From Isoetes taiwanensis (taxonomy: Eukaryota > Streptophyta > Lycopodiopsida > Isoetales > Isoetaceae), in contig JAJEKV010000049.1 of NCBI GenBank assembly GCA_021234155.1, forward strand, positions 8,962,036-9,026,035: 64,000 nucleotides of DNA. The letters run 5' to 3'. Within the stretch, counting starts at the first letter, position 1. Every line of letters starts with the position of its first letter. Positions 32,351 to 44,077 of this stretch are shown here, piece by piece. The notes under the pieces are model-generated. The model searched no databases. It had not been told where the DNA came from and saw nothing but the letters and a program-made list of their open reading frames with translations. Position numbers and translations under genes: made by a program.

Positions 32351-33439
32351 TTGGCACTTCGAACATCATAAATATAACAAGGTGCTACGCACGGAGGGTT
32401 GCCCTCCATGGCCGGAGGGTGAAGTGGCTTGGGAACAGTTTGACAACCACAGTACCACCCTATCATTCCCTGCCCTCTTGTTACTCCAAGAGTACACATT
32501 AGAAGAAGAAGGGGCGTTTGTTGTCTCCATTGTGCGCATTAATCTGTCAAAATATTATGTGATGAGACATGCCTGTATCAATTTTCTCTTGGTCTGGCCC
32601 ACATTCTATGTAGTCAAGTACATAACTACATAACCAGTAAATAACTACATAGTCAATATAAAAGAAATATCGTTTTTAAAATTTTGTCCAACATATATCC
32701 ATCGTATGCCCAACATTTATATATTCTTAACACTTTCCCATCATTTTTTTGCATATGTTGGCCAATATTTAATGCGTAACACTTATTAATATTTCGAGAA
32801 CTATTTTTCAACATTGCGAACCAGGATTGCATAAATATATGCAAGTAACATTTGTCAATGTTTGCTAAGTATTTGCCATGATCTACCCATGCATAGCTAT
32901 CATTGAAAGTAAACCCAATCTAAGAAATAGCATTCTGCCGTTTTTTACCCCTCCTCAATGCTAAAATTGCATATCACAATCCTCCAAACGCATTGGACTT
33001 GCAAGCTTTTACCCATGTTTATGTATATAGGTTTCACCAAAGGAACCAAAGGAACAACTAGAAGATGTGCCATGATATTGTAAATATGATTGTTATTGAT
33101 AGGCCATGAAACTATTAAAGATGTTAGCTAATCTATTATTATTGTCATTCACTCGATGGTAAGGAAGTTGAGAACCATCAACAAATTGCATCAATTGTTT
33201 TAATAAATGCAATCCTCCACTAGCAGGGGTGCACAGGACGCGGTTGTATGTTATATATCTGGTACTGGTACATATATTATATATACTACAAGTCTTTGTA
33301 CTATGTAGAGCCTGTACGAAGTTGAATATACATGTTTTCAGGATTGTAGCTAGTCGATTGTATGAGCCAATCCCATTAAGATTCATAAGAGTATGTGTGA
33401 GATTTCATAAGATTTTGAAAACTTGTTTCTACTTCACTA
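32351..33439. other. No gene seen
   Basis: The word AAGGTG(C/T)T(A/G)(C/T)GCAC.GAG.GTTGCCCTCCA at about 32378 recurs at 43888, so a short dispersed repeat is present. Otherwise A/T-rich with no coding support. Confidence 0.5.
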
Positions 33440-34020
33440 GATTTTATTAATGTCCGCAAATTCCTTGCAAATCCATCGACTTTTCATAAAGGTGAACATG
33501 GTTTTGATAGACTTTCTATGACAGTCATTCGTGCAAAGATTCCTATAGATTCCTTGGGATTCTATAAGGGTCTCATTAGATTCCCTTACATCCCCTTAAG
33601 GTTCCTAAGGTTCCACAAAGATCTGCTAGATTCTTTGATATTCTGTGAAGAATCCGTCGGGCTCTTCAATATTCCCTTAATATTCTCCTAGATCCCCTTA
33701 ATATTTCACTGGGTTCTCTAAGATTCCTCTAGATTCACTTAAGATTCTCTAAGAGTCTCATAGATGCCTTAGAATTCTATGAATATTCTCCTAGATTATC
33801 TAAGGTTCTATAAAGAATCCCTTATGTTCTCCAACATTCCCTTAAGATTCTCCCAAGCTCCCCTAAGATCCAAGAGCCCTATAGATTTTCTAAGATTATA
33901 TGAAGATTCCCGTACATTCTCTAAAATGTTAGTAGGCTCCTCAAAATTCTTCTAGATTCCTTCAAGATTCTTCGAGAGTCCAAGATTCATTAATCTTCCT
34001 TGTGATTCTATAAAGACTTT
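33440..34020. repeat. Highly diverged (AGATTCY/CCTTAAG)n satellite-like tract
   Basis: For nearly 600 bases the sequence is built from variants of AGATTCT, CTTAAGATT, TTCTATGA and CCCTTA at irregular 12-25 bp spacing. The units are partly self-complementary (AGATTCT/AGAATCT). A similar short tract is at 43430-43495. No coding potential. Confidence 0.6.
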
Positions 34021-34094
34021 ACCATGACTCTTCAGTTGGTGGTTTGCTTTGTCGATATTGGAGTCCCATCCATTACTCACTATGTTTATTTAAC

Positions 34095-34160
34095 CCAGAC
34101 TATAAATACATGCCCGACTTTATTTAACCCAGACTATAAATACATGCCCGACAATGTCGA
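34095..34160. repeat. Two direct copies of a ~33-bp word
   Basis: TTTATTTAACCCAGACTATA followed by AATACATGCCCGAC occurs twice in a row. Perfect local duplication. Confidence 0.85.
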
Positions 34161-34384
34161 GCATTAGTCCGGGGAATTTGTAAACTCATGAGAATGATAT
34201 ATTGTTTTTTAATCTATTTGTAGGCCTTTGGCTTCGTAGAAGGGTATATAGATGATGGGTACTCATGATGAAGTGTTATGCAAATTAAACATTGGCATGC
34301 AAAATAACATAATAAATGAATCAGCAAAATAGGGATTGTTGAACATGTGGAATGGGTAGAATTAACGAGTTTACAGCCTGCAAG

Positions 34385-34706
34385 CACCACATATCACACT
34401 GTCTAATACTACACCTCATTCTCATGCCGCACCACATATCACACTGTCTAATACTACACCTCATTCTCATGCCAAGAGGTGTTTGCATGCATATAATCGG
34501 ATACTGGCTTCAGAAATATTTGCCTTGCACCACATATCACACTGTCTAATACTACACCTCATTCTCATGCCAAGAGGTGTTTGCATGCATATAATCGGAT
34601 ACTGGCTTCAGAAATATTTGCCTTGAAAACATCTGAAAGAAATGCAAACTCTACTGGCTTCAGAAATACTTGCCTTGAAAACATCTGAAAGAAATGCAAA
34701 CTCTAC
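34385..34706. repeat. Nested direct repeats (three overlapping word families)
   Basis: CACCACATATCACACTGTCT units (44 bp) start at 34385, 34430 and 34528. AAGAGGTGTTTGCATGCATA units (54 bp) start at 34474 and 34573. TACTGGCTTCAGAAATA(T/C)TT units (~52 bp) start near 34602 and 34652. Copies are nearly identical, indicating recent stepwise duplications in which later steps copied earlier ones. Confidence 0.9.
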
Positions 34707-35965
34707 GTCCTTTAGTTGGTTAGAAAGAGCATAAGTTGTTGCTTGGAAATAAAATTTGGGTTGGCCAAATATCATAGATACTAGTAGAATGCCCTACAAC
34801 TTACATCTAATAAGACACATTTTACTGGATCGTAAATATTGGTTAATAGGACATCTGCTTTCACTGAAGCAAGATGCCTGGTCATCTTTGGCAATGCAGT
34901 GCGCTGAAAAGTAACGTGTCAACTTCTGTTGAATTATAGAACTGAACTTTATCAATATTGAGAATGTCATAGATTCATTGCGCTGGACATGCTGCAAGAG
35001 CTAGCAAGAGTTCATTGAACTGGACATGCTGTGGAAAACATTCGCGACCTGCAAGAAGCAAGTGGCATTTCACAAAATAGAAATACCAACATTTCATAAT
35101 ATGTGCCCACCAGTCGTTTGCAATAATGCCATAGCACATCTACTACAACACAGAATCTTAAATTTGTAACACGCTTCAGAATAAGGGATTATTGAGAGAG
35201 GATAATCAACATAATCACAAAGAATTGGATAAGCATCAACGTGATCGCATAGGATGATCTTAAGAACCATCAACATAATCTCATGTTAAAGGACATAGAG
35301 GAAAGAAACAATGCATGTAAATGTGCAATCACAGATTGGAAATGGTAAACCTTTGCCTAGGGCATGGGAAAAACTGTGTATGACTCTAGGAAGGCTGAGC
35401 ACATCCTTGCAGCATCTGAGCTACCAATGGCAACAGAGGACGCTTGACAAATAATAGAAATCACATATGATAAGAAGATATCTGCACATTGTCTTCTTGC
35501 TGCAACATTCAACTCTTGTGGTTTGCTGTGTCCTGCAATCTGCGATCACCTGCATTCCAGTAACCATGGGGTAAAACCTACATCAGAGATGCTCTTGAAA
35601 CACAGAAAAGTGTAATGCAGACTTCAGAATGTGTGAGAGTGTACTTTGTTCAGCAATACTCAGCAGCTAATTGTTAGTTTCTACAGACCATAAAAATTCC
35701 ACGTTATCCAAGTTCATACCAACTGCTTTCCAAACTTCTATCATATACCTTCATACTGTCTGGATTTTCTCAAGATCACCCCCATCTTACTATTCAGTTG
35801 TGCAAACCAATCGCCAACCCAAAACTTGAAAATGCAGCCTGCGTTCAATATACAATGCTTTCATCATTCCCTGCAGAATGTACGCACTCGCATCACCATC
35901 AAAATCACGAGTCACCATCAAAATTTCAAACATGCCAGAAATCAAGCCATTCCATTACGGCATAA
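34707..35965. other. No gene seen, downstream of the truncated mS29 gene
   Basis: I searched this strand for the missing C-terminal exons of mS29 and did not recognise them. Small open frames here lack domains. Confidence 0.4.
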
Positions 35966-37208
35966 CCTGGATATAATATTTAAACAGCATAGGAAAGAGC
36001 GAATTTTGTAGATGGCATGCCTGTAGAGCTGATTCCGCTTGCCCTGGAGTGTCCCAAAAGCCAGTCAATTCGTTAAAAGAAAAAATATTCTCATGCGTCC
36101 ACATTTTCCCCCTAGACTCATAAAACACAAGCCATCCTTGAGATCTTGCCCACGATACAATCATTGCAAGAGCAAGACTTTTCCCACTCCCAACAGGGCC
36201 ATCCAGAAGATACTGCCTGCATGGTTGAATTACTGCAAGAAAAATCAGAACGAACAGAAGAATGTCATAATAACATTCAATACATGTATCACATGCGACT
36301 AGAAGACGAAGACTTGCCCAGCAAGAACATACCAGCATACCTTCAGCAAGTTTTTCTTTTGTAATTTCCCTTGTTGGAGGGCTATCTACACCGTCCACTG
36401 GAGCTTCTAATTTAGAATCTTCTTTCCATAAAGCATTGAGTGGAAAGACATTTGACATGTTGTAAGCAAGCTTGCCTGTCAATGTAAACTGCATTCGGTT
36501 GCATAAAGATAAGACTTGGCTCCTGACTAATATGCTGCTATTTCCTGTGAGATCAAACTCCTTGGATGCCCCAGATGGCAAACCTTCCGCCAAGTACTGT
36601 GCAATGTCCTCTTTCCTAGTATCAGAACCAGATGCATTGATTAGCATCAAATCCCATTGTCAAATAGAACCATATTCATTAGTATCCTCGCAATCTAACT
36701 CCTTTCCAAATTGAACGTAGAAGTTATTATATATCTTCTGAAGCTAGCTACATGGTATGGAGAAACAGCTACCGATATTGTCCACATTCCATATCCTGTT
36801 CAATTAAAATCGTAAACAGTCTCACCTTAGAGAAATATACTTGTTGATATCAGCTTTTTTCAACTTAGAGATATCCATAGTAGAAGCAAAAAGAGAGGGG
36901 TCTTTGACAATTTCAACGAGACCGGGACCGTAATTTATAACGAGACCTTTGGCATCAAAAGCCACAGCCCTGCCAGGACCCTGGCTCCGATGCTCCATAC
37001 CGAACCCCATTCCAGGACCAACATCTTCACTCTTGGAAGCACCCTTGCCCTTTGCTCCGGCCTTTGCAGGAGCTCCCTTCTTCTCCTTCATTAGAAATGA
37101 AGAGCCATGAATTCGTCTCACAGACGACCCATTTGGGCCATGAATCCTTGAGCTGCATTGTGCAAATAAGTTGGATCGGAGTTTGATTAGAACATGCCTG
37201 CCCTTCAT
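35966..37208 (-). CDS. Mitochondrial small ribosomal subunit protein mS29 (DAP3), 5' half only
   Basis: Exon 1 (37208-36826) encodes a likely mitochondrial presequence (MKGRHVLIKLRSNLFAQC, basic, no acids) and ends ...KKADINKYISL. Splicing from AG/GTGAGA to ACTAG/GAAAG at 36615 joins in frame to RKEDIAQYLAEGLPSGASKEFD, typical of this family. Exon 2 ends near 36329-36341. Exon 3 from about 36212 has the P-loop YLLDGPVGSGKSLALAMIVSW, then GWLVFY and ELTGFWDTPGQAES. mS29 is a GTP-binding mitoribosomal protein. The C-terminal half is not found downstream, so the copy looks truncated or its last exons lie far away. Exon 2/3 boundaries are tentative. Confidence 0.8.
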
Positions 37209-37879
37209 CTTCTAGGGTCGAGCTGCGCCATAGCCACGCCTGCGAAGGAATGGGGCTGGATCACCGACAGGCAGCAGCCAGTTTAGAGCAGTCACCAGCA
37301 TATGCTAGGCATATGTCAGATATATACTTGGATATGCCCACAAACCCACATAAACGAGGGTTTGCCCCCCTAGGGGCAACCCAAAAAACAGTCGTGTTAA
37401 AACCAACTTAAATCCTAAAAAATCTTGCTATTTTTTTGTGTTTTTTCATATGCGGTTCTAGCATATCACCTAGATCTATGATATATATGTCATATCCTCG
37501 TAACACTCGTAATGACTCTAGAAGTGACTAACTACTACCAATTGCACTCCAGTATTTTCAACAATGGTTGTATTAACCATATCAGTTGCTCACTAAAGCA
37601 GCCCTATAAAAGTACGTCATTGTTTGTTTCTATGCTTGAATTTCCAATATTGAATAACAAATACATACAAAAGGTAAGAGCATTTGTCATGCATGTGATG
37701 ACCATACGAATATTGTACTCTTGCCTATTTTTTACGCAGAGCGTCCTCTCCTCTTCCTGCTTCTTGGAGGTTTATTCGCACTAAGGGTTCAGTTTGGCCT
37801 CTACACCTTCCAAACTTCTTCATTAATTTGGGCTCTCGATTCGAGGGGCCATTCTCACAGTCCAAATTAGGGCACATTC
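37209..37879. other. No gene seen
   Basis: A direct word (GCATATGTCAGATATATACT) and A/T-rich sequence. The open frame at 37512-37784 has no domain. Confidence 0.5.
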
Positions 37880-37899
37880 AACAACATGCACGCTGAAGT

Positions 37900-38130
37900 A
37901 ATGCATCCAATGATGAGGCACTGCATGACACTACATTTTTCTCTGGGATGGATTGGAAAATATTCGCAGCTTTGGCAAGCTGTCCACACTACGCATAAGC
38001 CTTGATAATTATGGTCCATGGCATAATACCTTTTGCATGAAATTTTTCAACCATATGAAGAGCTCCTTTGATGCAAATATGTTGCACATAAGCTACAAAT
38101 ATCACCTTCCATAAGACCATCAAGATCTCA
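37900..38130 (-). pseudogene. PPR-protein relic
   Basis: The minus strand reads GALHMVEKFHAKGIMPWTII, IKAYA, stop, CGQLAKAANIFQSIPEKNVV and SC. This is the plant PPR pattern '...Y(A/S)KCG.L..A..VF..MPEKNVVSW'. The stop falls where Lys is usual. Only one to two repeats remain. PPR proteins act in organelle RNA processing; this fragment cannot. Confidence 0.65.
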
Positions 38131-38599
38131 AGAATTAACTTTATCTTTTGTGAGATCCTTGCCACATTGCTTCAACATGAAGAAATTATGAGTATATCAA
38201 GCATAGCCTTGCATGGTAGGAGACTCAAATGCTCAAATTTTGGGCTAGAAGGCGTTTGTTGGGCTGAACTTTGTGCGCTTGTGCGACATATACAATGTAA
38301 ATGATGTACAGTTTAGTGAGAACATCTTTTTATTGGGATGCTTTATATCATTAAACAACCATTTCGATTCTTGTAGCATTAGGGTGGCAGAAATTAAGAT
38401 TAATGTCTATTTCTGGAAACTATAGTTGTGACATCCAATCTCGTTCCACGTGAAGCCTAATTTGTTCATAATAAATCACATCTAGAAGGTGGTTGCTGGG
38501 CTGAATATTGTAAGAACCATATTAAAGTTGATGAGGGATCTCATAGATCTGGTAAAAAGAGGAGTTAACAACCTTGATCATGCTCTTGAGTTTAAAGCT
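38131..38599. other. No gene seen
   Basis: Noncoding A/T-rich DNA between the PPR relic and segment C. Confidence 0.4.
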
Positions 38600-38857
38600 A
38601 CAATTTAAATCGAATAGTAAGGAATTACTAATCTAGAATTTGGTAGAATTGTTGCTTAAAAGCTCATGTAATCTGCTTAATCTATTAGGTTGTACATGAA
38701 TTTAAGGAATATATTTGCTAAAGGTTTAAGCGCCTCACTAAATAGCTGATAAACTGTTGGCCCCTTCTCTAGAAAATTTATCAATGTTGAACATTTTATT
38801 TTATTTTTTAGAATATGTTAAGACACAAAGCCTTGCAAGTCATTGTTGGTCCCTTCT

Positions 38858-39866
38858 TTTACCAGATCTTACTCCAGGAGACAAGTTTTCTACCCTTCAA
38901 GGGGCTGCGGAAGGCCATATTATTTACTTCCAGAAGGTGGTCGCTATGGGTAATACACGTTTGCCCAACCTTGCTTTGGTCGTAGCAATGGCTCCCCAAT
39001 GCCTCAAAGCCTGCTGGAAGGACAAGCAAGCTCAGTGGTTCTCACGTTGGAATGTACAGACAAACAGATGCGTACAGGTACGGACAAAGAAGGATTACAA
39101 TGCACTAAAACTGTATCTAGATGCTAGTTTCCTTCACTGGGATGCAGATGCTCTGGCACACGTTAAGATGGCACACTATCAGCAGCAAGTCAATCCTAGA
39201 CTCAAGAGAGGCCCACACCAGTATTTGTACATCCATTTGCCCATGAAGAAGCGCAGACTCATAGCTTCCATTCGCATGGGTGCACATCGTCTCTGCATTG
39301 AGCAAGGCATTGGACTTGGGAAGCACAGGAGGATAGGCTTTGTCAGTATTGCCACTAGGGCGCCATTGAAGATGCATATGCTGTCCTCTAGATCTGCCCA
39401 GCCTTTGCCCATATCCGAGTGCGGTATGTTCGGTATGTTGGGCTTGTTGGGGCCATACCTCCAGGAGGTTATGGGTACACGGACTCAATTGTGTCCTGTA
39501 CAATTGTATAGTGTACTGTCATACTTATTACTGCTAAGATTTTTCCCGCGAAAAACCTTCGGGGCGGGGGTTTTTAAATCTTGACAGTAATACACTTGCT
39601 GCTCTCTTTTTGTTTGGGTCCCATAGGCCAATTGGTCTCCGTGGACAATAAAAAAATATAGGGGAAAACTACAAAATACCCCTAACTTTTTGCAAAATTC
39701 ACAGTATACCCGTAACTTTCTAAAAATTCACAAAATGCCCCTAAACATCTATACGTTAGGGGCATTTTATGAATTTTCTAAAAGTTAGGGGTATGTTGTG
39801 AATTTAGCAAAAAGTTAGGGGTATATTGTAGTTTTTCCCATAAAATATTCTATTCTATTCTATTCT
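38858..39866 (+). mobile_element. LINE family 1, copy 3 (3' part only)
   Basis: Segment A continues ...CATTGTTGTTCCCTTCTTTA uninterrupted, whereas here the LINE sits in that word. The open run to 39584 gives the post-RT domain (EGHIIYFQKVVAMGNTRLPN; KMAHYQQQVNPRLKRGPHQY; MKKRRLIASIRMGAHRLCIE). The 3' end has GGGTCCCATAGGCCAATTGG (39615-39634), GACAATAAAA, then a (TATTC)n tail interrupted by a foldback element. A TTCTTT word flanks both sides and may be the target duplication. Confidence 0.85.
39661..39840. mobile_element. Foldback MITE in the LINE 3' tail
   Basis: The arms 39661-39747 and 39754-39840 pair almost fully (AAAACTACAAAATACCCC against GGGGTATATTGTAGTTTT). Each arm contains two or three CCCTAACTTTTTGCAAAATT-like words. 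The loop is about 6 bp. It splits the LINE tail (AATAAAAAAATATA / TAAAATATTC), with ATA on both sides as a possible target duplication. Confidence 0.85.
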
Positions 39867-40463
39867 TTATAATATTTACCAATGTTGGGCATTTTATTTT
39901 TACTTTTTGGTGTACTAGCAAATACTTAACTTAGGGCCATGTTAAGACACAAAGGCTTCGAGTCACGCACAAACATGTAGGTTGTGGTTCAACAACATGG
40001 TCTTTAAATCTAAATGTACTTAAAATAGTAGTGATATGATTACCTAATATTGGATGTACCGAAGTATTTAAGATTGGAGCTTGAAAAGTGATATATGATA
40101 TTATTTTCCAACATCAAATTTAGGTGACTCTACAAAATTATCAAATTACTACAAATACTGATGTAAATGCTTGGAATTCAAGATCGCTGATAATAATACA
40201 GTAGTGTGCATAAGCCAAATATCCATGGTTAAAATTACAAATCAATGAGAATTAAGCATTGAAACCCAGTGCAGCTGCACAAAGTTCTTCCCAGAATTAT
40301 GAAAATTCATGTTAATGCCTTCTTAGTCTGTATATATTGGTACAATACTTATGTATATTGTATGATGTTTGAAAAAGGAATGTACATTTTTGTTGGTTAC
40401 AAAAAAAAAAAAACCGTTCAAAGAATCGGTGGCTTTCATGTACGAGCTAATGCGATGGCATGA
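39867..40463 (-). other. Spacer of segment C
   Basis: Inverted match to 8550-9080. It contains a poly-A run (40390-40402) absent from copy A at that place. No gene. Confidence 0.7.
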
Positions 40464-41128
40464 AAGCAAAGGCGCCTTACAGTACGTCACAGTTCCATCA
40501 TGCAAAAGATAGCATGGAGCTTATGTGAATCCTTCTCCTTAAAATTCGTATTTGTTACAGCATACCACAGATCATGTAGACTTTATATGAATCCTTCCCA
40601 TTAATTGCCAATTTGGAATTCTGGCTACAGAGCTTGGCCATTATCTTAAAGGAAATTGAAGCCAGAAACGAAATAGAGCATACACCTGGAAAGCTTTCTT
40701 CATATGCTTGTGGCTTGTGTCTGAGCAATTGCACATAGACCACCGTTGTTGCGAGGACTTGGGCATAGGCTCAAGAGCTCACAAAGCTCCCTAAACTGCA
40801 AGCTCTGATGACGTAGACAAGTGCCAAAACCCCTTGCTAGAAGCCCGTTGCCCTAAAAACCTTAAGTCCCTTTTTCCCTTTTTTGAACTGATCCTTGTTG
40901 TCCATTCAAAGAGTCAATCTAGGCCGCCCGATCTAGGGCTCCATTGAAGACGCACATAAAAACATTATAATAAAGGATTATTTTCGGGTTAAATATCATG
41001 TGATAACTTTTTTAAATGCTCTTTATAAAATTTGAATGGGAAAAAAAGTTTTAATCAAAGTTCCTTTTTGGGCTGGATTTTCAAAGCTAAGGGAAAAAGT
41101 TCTTTTGATTTAAATGTTAATGCTTAAG
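40464..41128 (-). pseudogene. Gene X, copy C, internally deleted
   Basis: Matches 6715-7316 of copy A inverted (for example KDSYKVYMI against KDLYKVYMI). It ends at the deletion junction near 40462, so the second half of X is missing. Non-functional. Confidence 0.65.
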
Positions 41129-42150
41129 ATTTTTTTTTTATGAACGTGGACCTTTATTACTCAAAAGAATACAAAGAGTACAGGGGGACTCAAAACCCAG
41201 TGAAGAAGATGTCCACTAGAGCAACACTACCCACCACATACATGACACAGAAAAGCAAAGAATATATAACACCACGAGCACAACTGTTTGCTATGAGCAA
41301 GCCTGAATCTGAAGATATCGCTCCCAAATGACACTCTTAACGTCGTCCTTTAAGGAAGAACACTTGTACGCCTTCACAATGCGACTACGAGCATCAATAA
41401 GCACTTGCGTATCTGAAAAGACCTGTCCCTTGAAGATGAGGAGATTTCGTCTCTTCCAGATGAACTAGATGATCCAAGCAAATGCTAAATGGAAAGCCCT
41501 CTAAACCCTCTTTGCCAACTTGCCCCAAGAACTAGGATAGACTGACAATAGGACCTGCTGACTATTCAAGTCACAATAGAAAAGGCTCAAAAGCCACTGC
41601 CAAGCAAATCGAACATGGTGACACAAGAAAAAGCAGTGCTCAATTGTCTCATTCCTCTGCATGCAAAGAAGGCAGATCACAGAGACTTCTGGATGAAATC
41701 TATGAACAACAGTGTTTTCCTGCACGCATCTATGAAAATGGTCTGCCACCATAAGATAGATAGCTTAGGATGGAGCAATTTATCCCATACCCATCGCTAA
41801 CTTTGGCGATGGAGGCAACAATTCAAGATGAAGTAGGACCACATACATCGAGTGCATCAGGTGCTCCTTAACACTGCCATGAACCACCCAGAGCTGAGGA
41901 GCCACGTCTTGTGGATGTGGAGGACGAGTAGCAGCTACTTTTTCCCAAATGCCACGGTCCCAACGAAGGAGGAGGAACTTCAATCTGAACTCATTCCACA
42001 TCAACAATCTTATCTCATTATGCCATGCAAGTACTTGAGCACACCCGCTGCTCGCTATCGGCGCTGCGTCAATGGATGGACAGAAGGGACCAGGGGACAA
42101 TCCGCTTGGCCATCACCCAAAGGGATCCACCAGCAACTAGCTGTAGGTCT
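41129..42150 (-). mobile_element. L1-type LINE fragment, 3' end
   Basis: The minus strand ends in a poly-A (T-run at 41131-41139). It encodes the RT-associated zinc-binding module: VICLLCMQRNETIEHCFFLC, followed by HVRFAWQWLL. That is the C-x2-C...H-x4-C pattern of plant L1s. Upstream frames (41780-42100) are decayed. It is inserted in segment C between GCTTAAGATT and GGCAAGATTGATCGGAGGG. Confidence 0.8.
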
Positions 42151-42170
42151 TGGGCAAGATTGATCGGAGG

Positions 42171-43010
42171 GCCAAAAATGGAAGTCCTTTTTATTGAAAA
42201 GGCACAACCTAATATGGAGCAACCATACCAGTGCAGCATTCCAACTTGCGGCCAACCAGGTTTTGGAGAGGAACGACGAGTGCAATCATCCATCTTGCAA
42301 AATCGTGGAAGTGTTAGATGACGCCAAGAGATCTGAAGACCATGTCAAAGATCTCGTTACTGTTTGATTATGACTCATTAGAAGATTGGATATTTTGTTA
42401 TTTAGTTTTGAGTGATTGAATGTAACTCATATTCATTCTAGCATAGGACACAAGCGCAAGGCACGGGGCAAGCAAAATAGAGCACAGGATGAGATCCAAT
42501 TGATTCTTTAAATCTGGACTTTTACAAGATTGGGTTAGGTTTGGCCAATCGATACGCATTTATGGTGGCATTGCACATGATATGAGAAGATGTCTGTTCA
42601 TGTGCTTAGAGCAGCCAGATTGCTTACACACAAGCTCTATACTACTTTGGCCAAAGCTGAATGCATAAGGAAGCAGATTATAATATGTGAAATTTTAAGA
42701 GAAGAATGATCTTAAGGTGCAGAGGGATACAAGATAGTAGAGGGGAAGTAGAATAGGGCACAAGGGAATGCTCTAAAGAGCATTCCGGTGACCTGCAAAT
42801 AGCGAACGCAAAAAAAGATTTGAAATTTTGAGTTGTGGTTGTTTATGGGATTTGCACTTTTTTGCTTTTGTTTTCCAACCAAAATAACATCTCCTATAAC
42901 AATCCATATAAATATAATAATATATAAAACTTATCATGCTAATCTGGACATCTTAAGTTGAGTACGATAAATCTGGACATGCTATGCTATACAATGAATG
43001 CCAGATCTTT
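42171..43010. other. No gene seen
   Basis: No coding signal; A/T-rich DNA past the end of segment C homology. Confidence 0.5.
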
Positions 43011-43322
43011 TTTTTTCCTTGAAGGACGTCATTTTATTTATCATCACATCATGAGTACATTCTACATCACATTCTACATAACATGGAAGCCAATCCACTA
43101 CCTAGGCACAATATACTAAGAATTGATTTGCATATGATTATCTAGTACATATGGCAAGTCTAAGATCTTTATCACATGACCGATTGGTCGTACTTGAACC
43201 CCTGACCTCGGGGCAATGGATTTTTAAGGTCCCTATTACTAGACCGATGTTGACCATGTTTGAACCTGTGACCTTGGATGGCAATTTAAGGTCCTGCTAC
43301 TAGACCATGCCCTAAAGGACAA
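43011..43322 (-). mobile_element. tRNA-derived SINE candidate with a dimeric head
   Basis: On the minus strand two polymerase III-like heads lie in tandem. The first has A-box TGGTCTAGTAG (43297-43307) and B-box GGTTCAAAC (43258-43266). The second has CGGTCTAGTAAT (43235-43247) and B-box GGTTCAAGT (43192-43200). A-to-B spacing is 30-35 bp as in tRNA genes. A unique body follows, ending in an A-run (43011-43020 as T on plus). No clear target duplication was found, so the call is tentative. Confidence 0.6.
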
Positions 43323-44077
43323 ACCCCTAGGTTATCATGTATGATATAGTACTTCATTATGTGACTAACTAATTTATATATATATACAAGTCGTTTGTAA
43401 ATTAGAGTGTGAAATTTTTTGTAAAAATCCACGTGATTCTATAAATATCCTCTTAGATTTCTTGTTATTTCCTTAAGATTATATTCTATGATCATTACTC
43501 AGTTATGCAAATGAAAGAACCTCAACTATGAACCAACAATTGATTCTTGATCTTGCCATGAGGAATCTTAGACATGCCCAAAGGTTCCTTGAATTTCCTA
43601 AATTCTCTTGGTCATTTTCTATTGTAAATTGGAAAACAAAACACACATACTGTTGCAGTTTGTGGGAAAAGAAGTTTTGTGCCTTGTGCTTTGTGCTTCT
43701 GGACAATGTTGATTATAAATTTCACTATCGAATTGGCAACAATTTGTTGATGTGCATTTGCAAGGCCTTTAAATTTAGGTTGCATTAAGTCTTTGCTTAA
43801 TTTCTTTGTAACAAAAAGGATTTTAAACAATTTAGTTATATGGGTTGTTTATGAGAGATGTTATTTTGGTTGGGAAAAGAAATAAACAAGGTGTTGTGCA
43901 CAGAGTGTTGCCCTCCAGTTTCTTGAGGGTAAAGTGGCTTAAATAAAACCGTGTGGAATCGAAATATCTACTTCAAACCCTTCACTACATCTGCCAACTC
44001 AATATTTAAATTAAACTAGATGCCTATTATGTTCTTACAATGAGTTTGTAAATCACCTACATTGATCGACAAGCACA
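43323..44077. other. No gene seen
   Basis: A short (AGATT)-rich tract at 43430-43495 resembles 33440-34020. The open frame at 43528-43788 has no domain. The dispersed word at 43888 matches 32378. Confidence 0.5.

Larger units (their letters stand above)
38600..42170 (-). repeat. Segmental repeat copy C (inverted), interrupted by two LINEs
   Basis: The minus strand matches 6715-7316 and 8550-9400 of copy A. Relative to A it lacks about 1.2 kb (7317-8549), with the junction near 40462. It gained LINE copy 3 at 38858-39866 and an L1 fragment at 41129-42150. After the latter, GGCAAGATT.ATCGGAGGGCC continues as in copy B (31172-31195). Confidence 0.75.

Noticed and set aside
36615-36720. In-frame TGA upstream of mS29 exon 2 as evidence of a pseudogene
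   Set aside because: An acceptor ACTAG/GAAAG at 36617/36615 starts the exon after the TGA and joins exon 1 in frame, so the stop lies in the intron.
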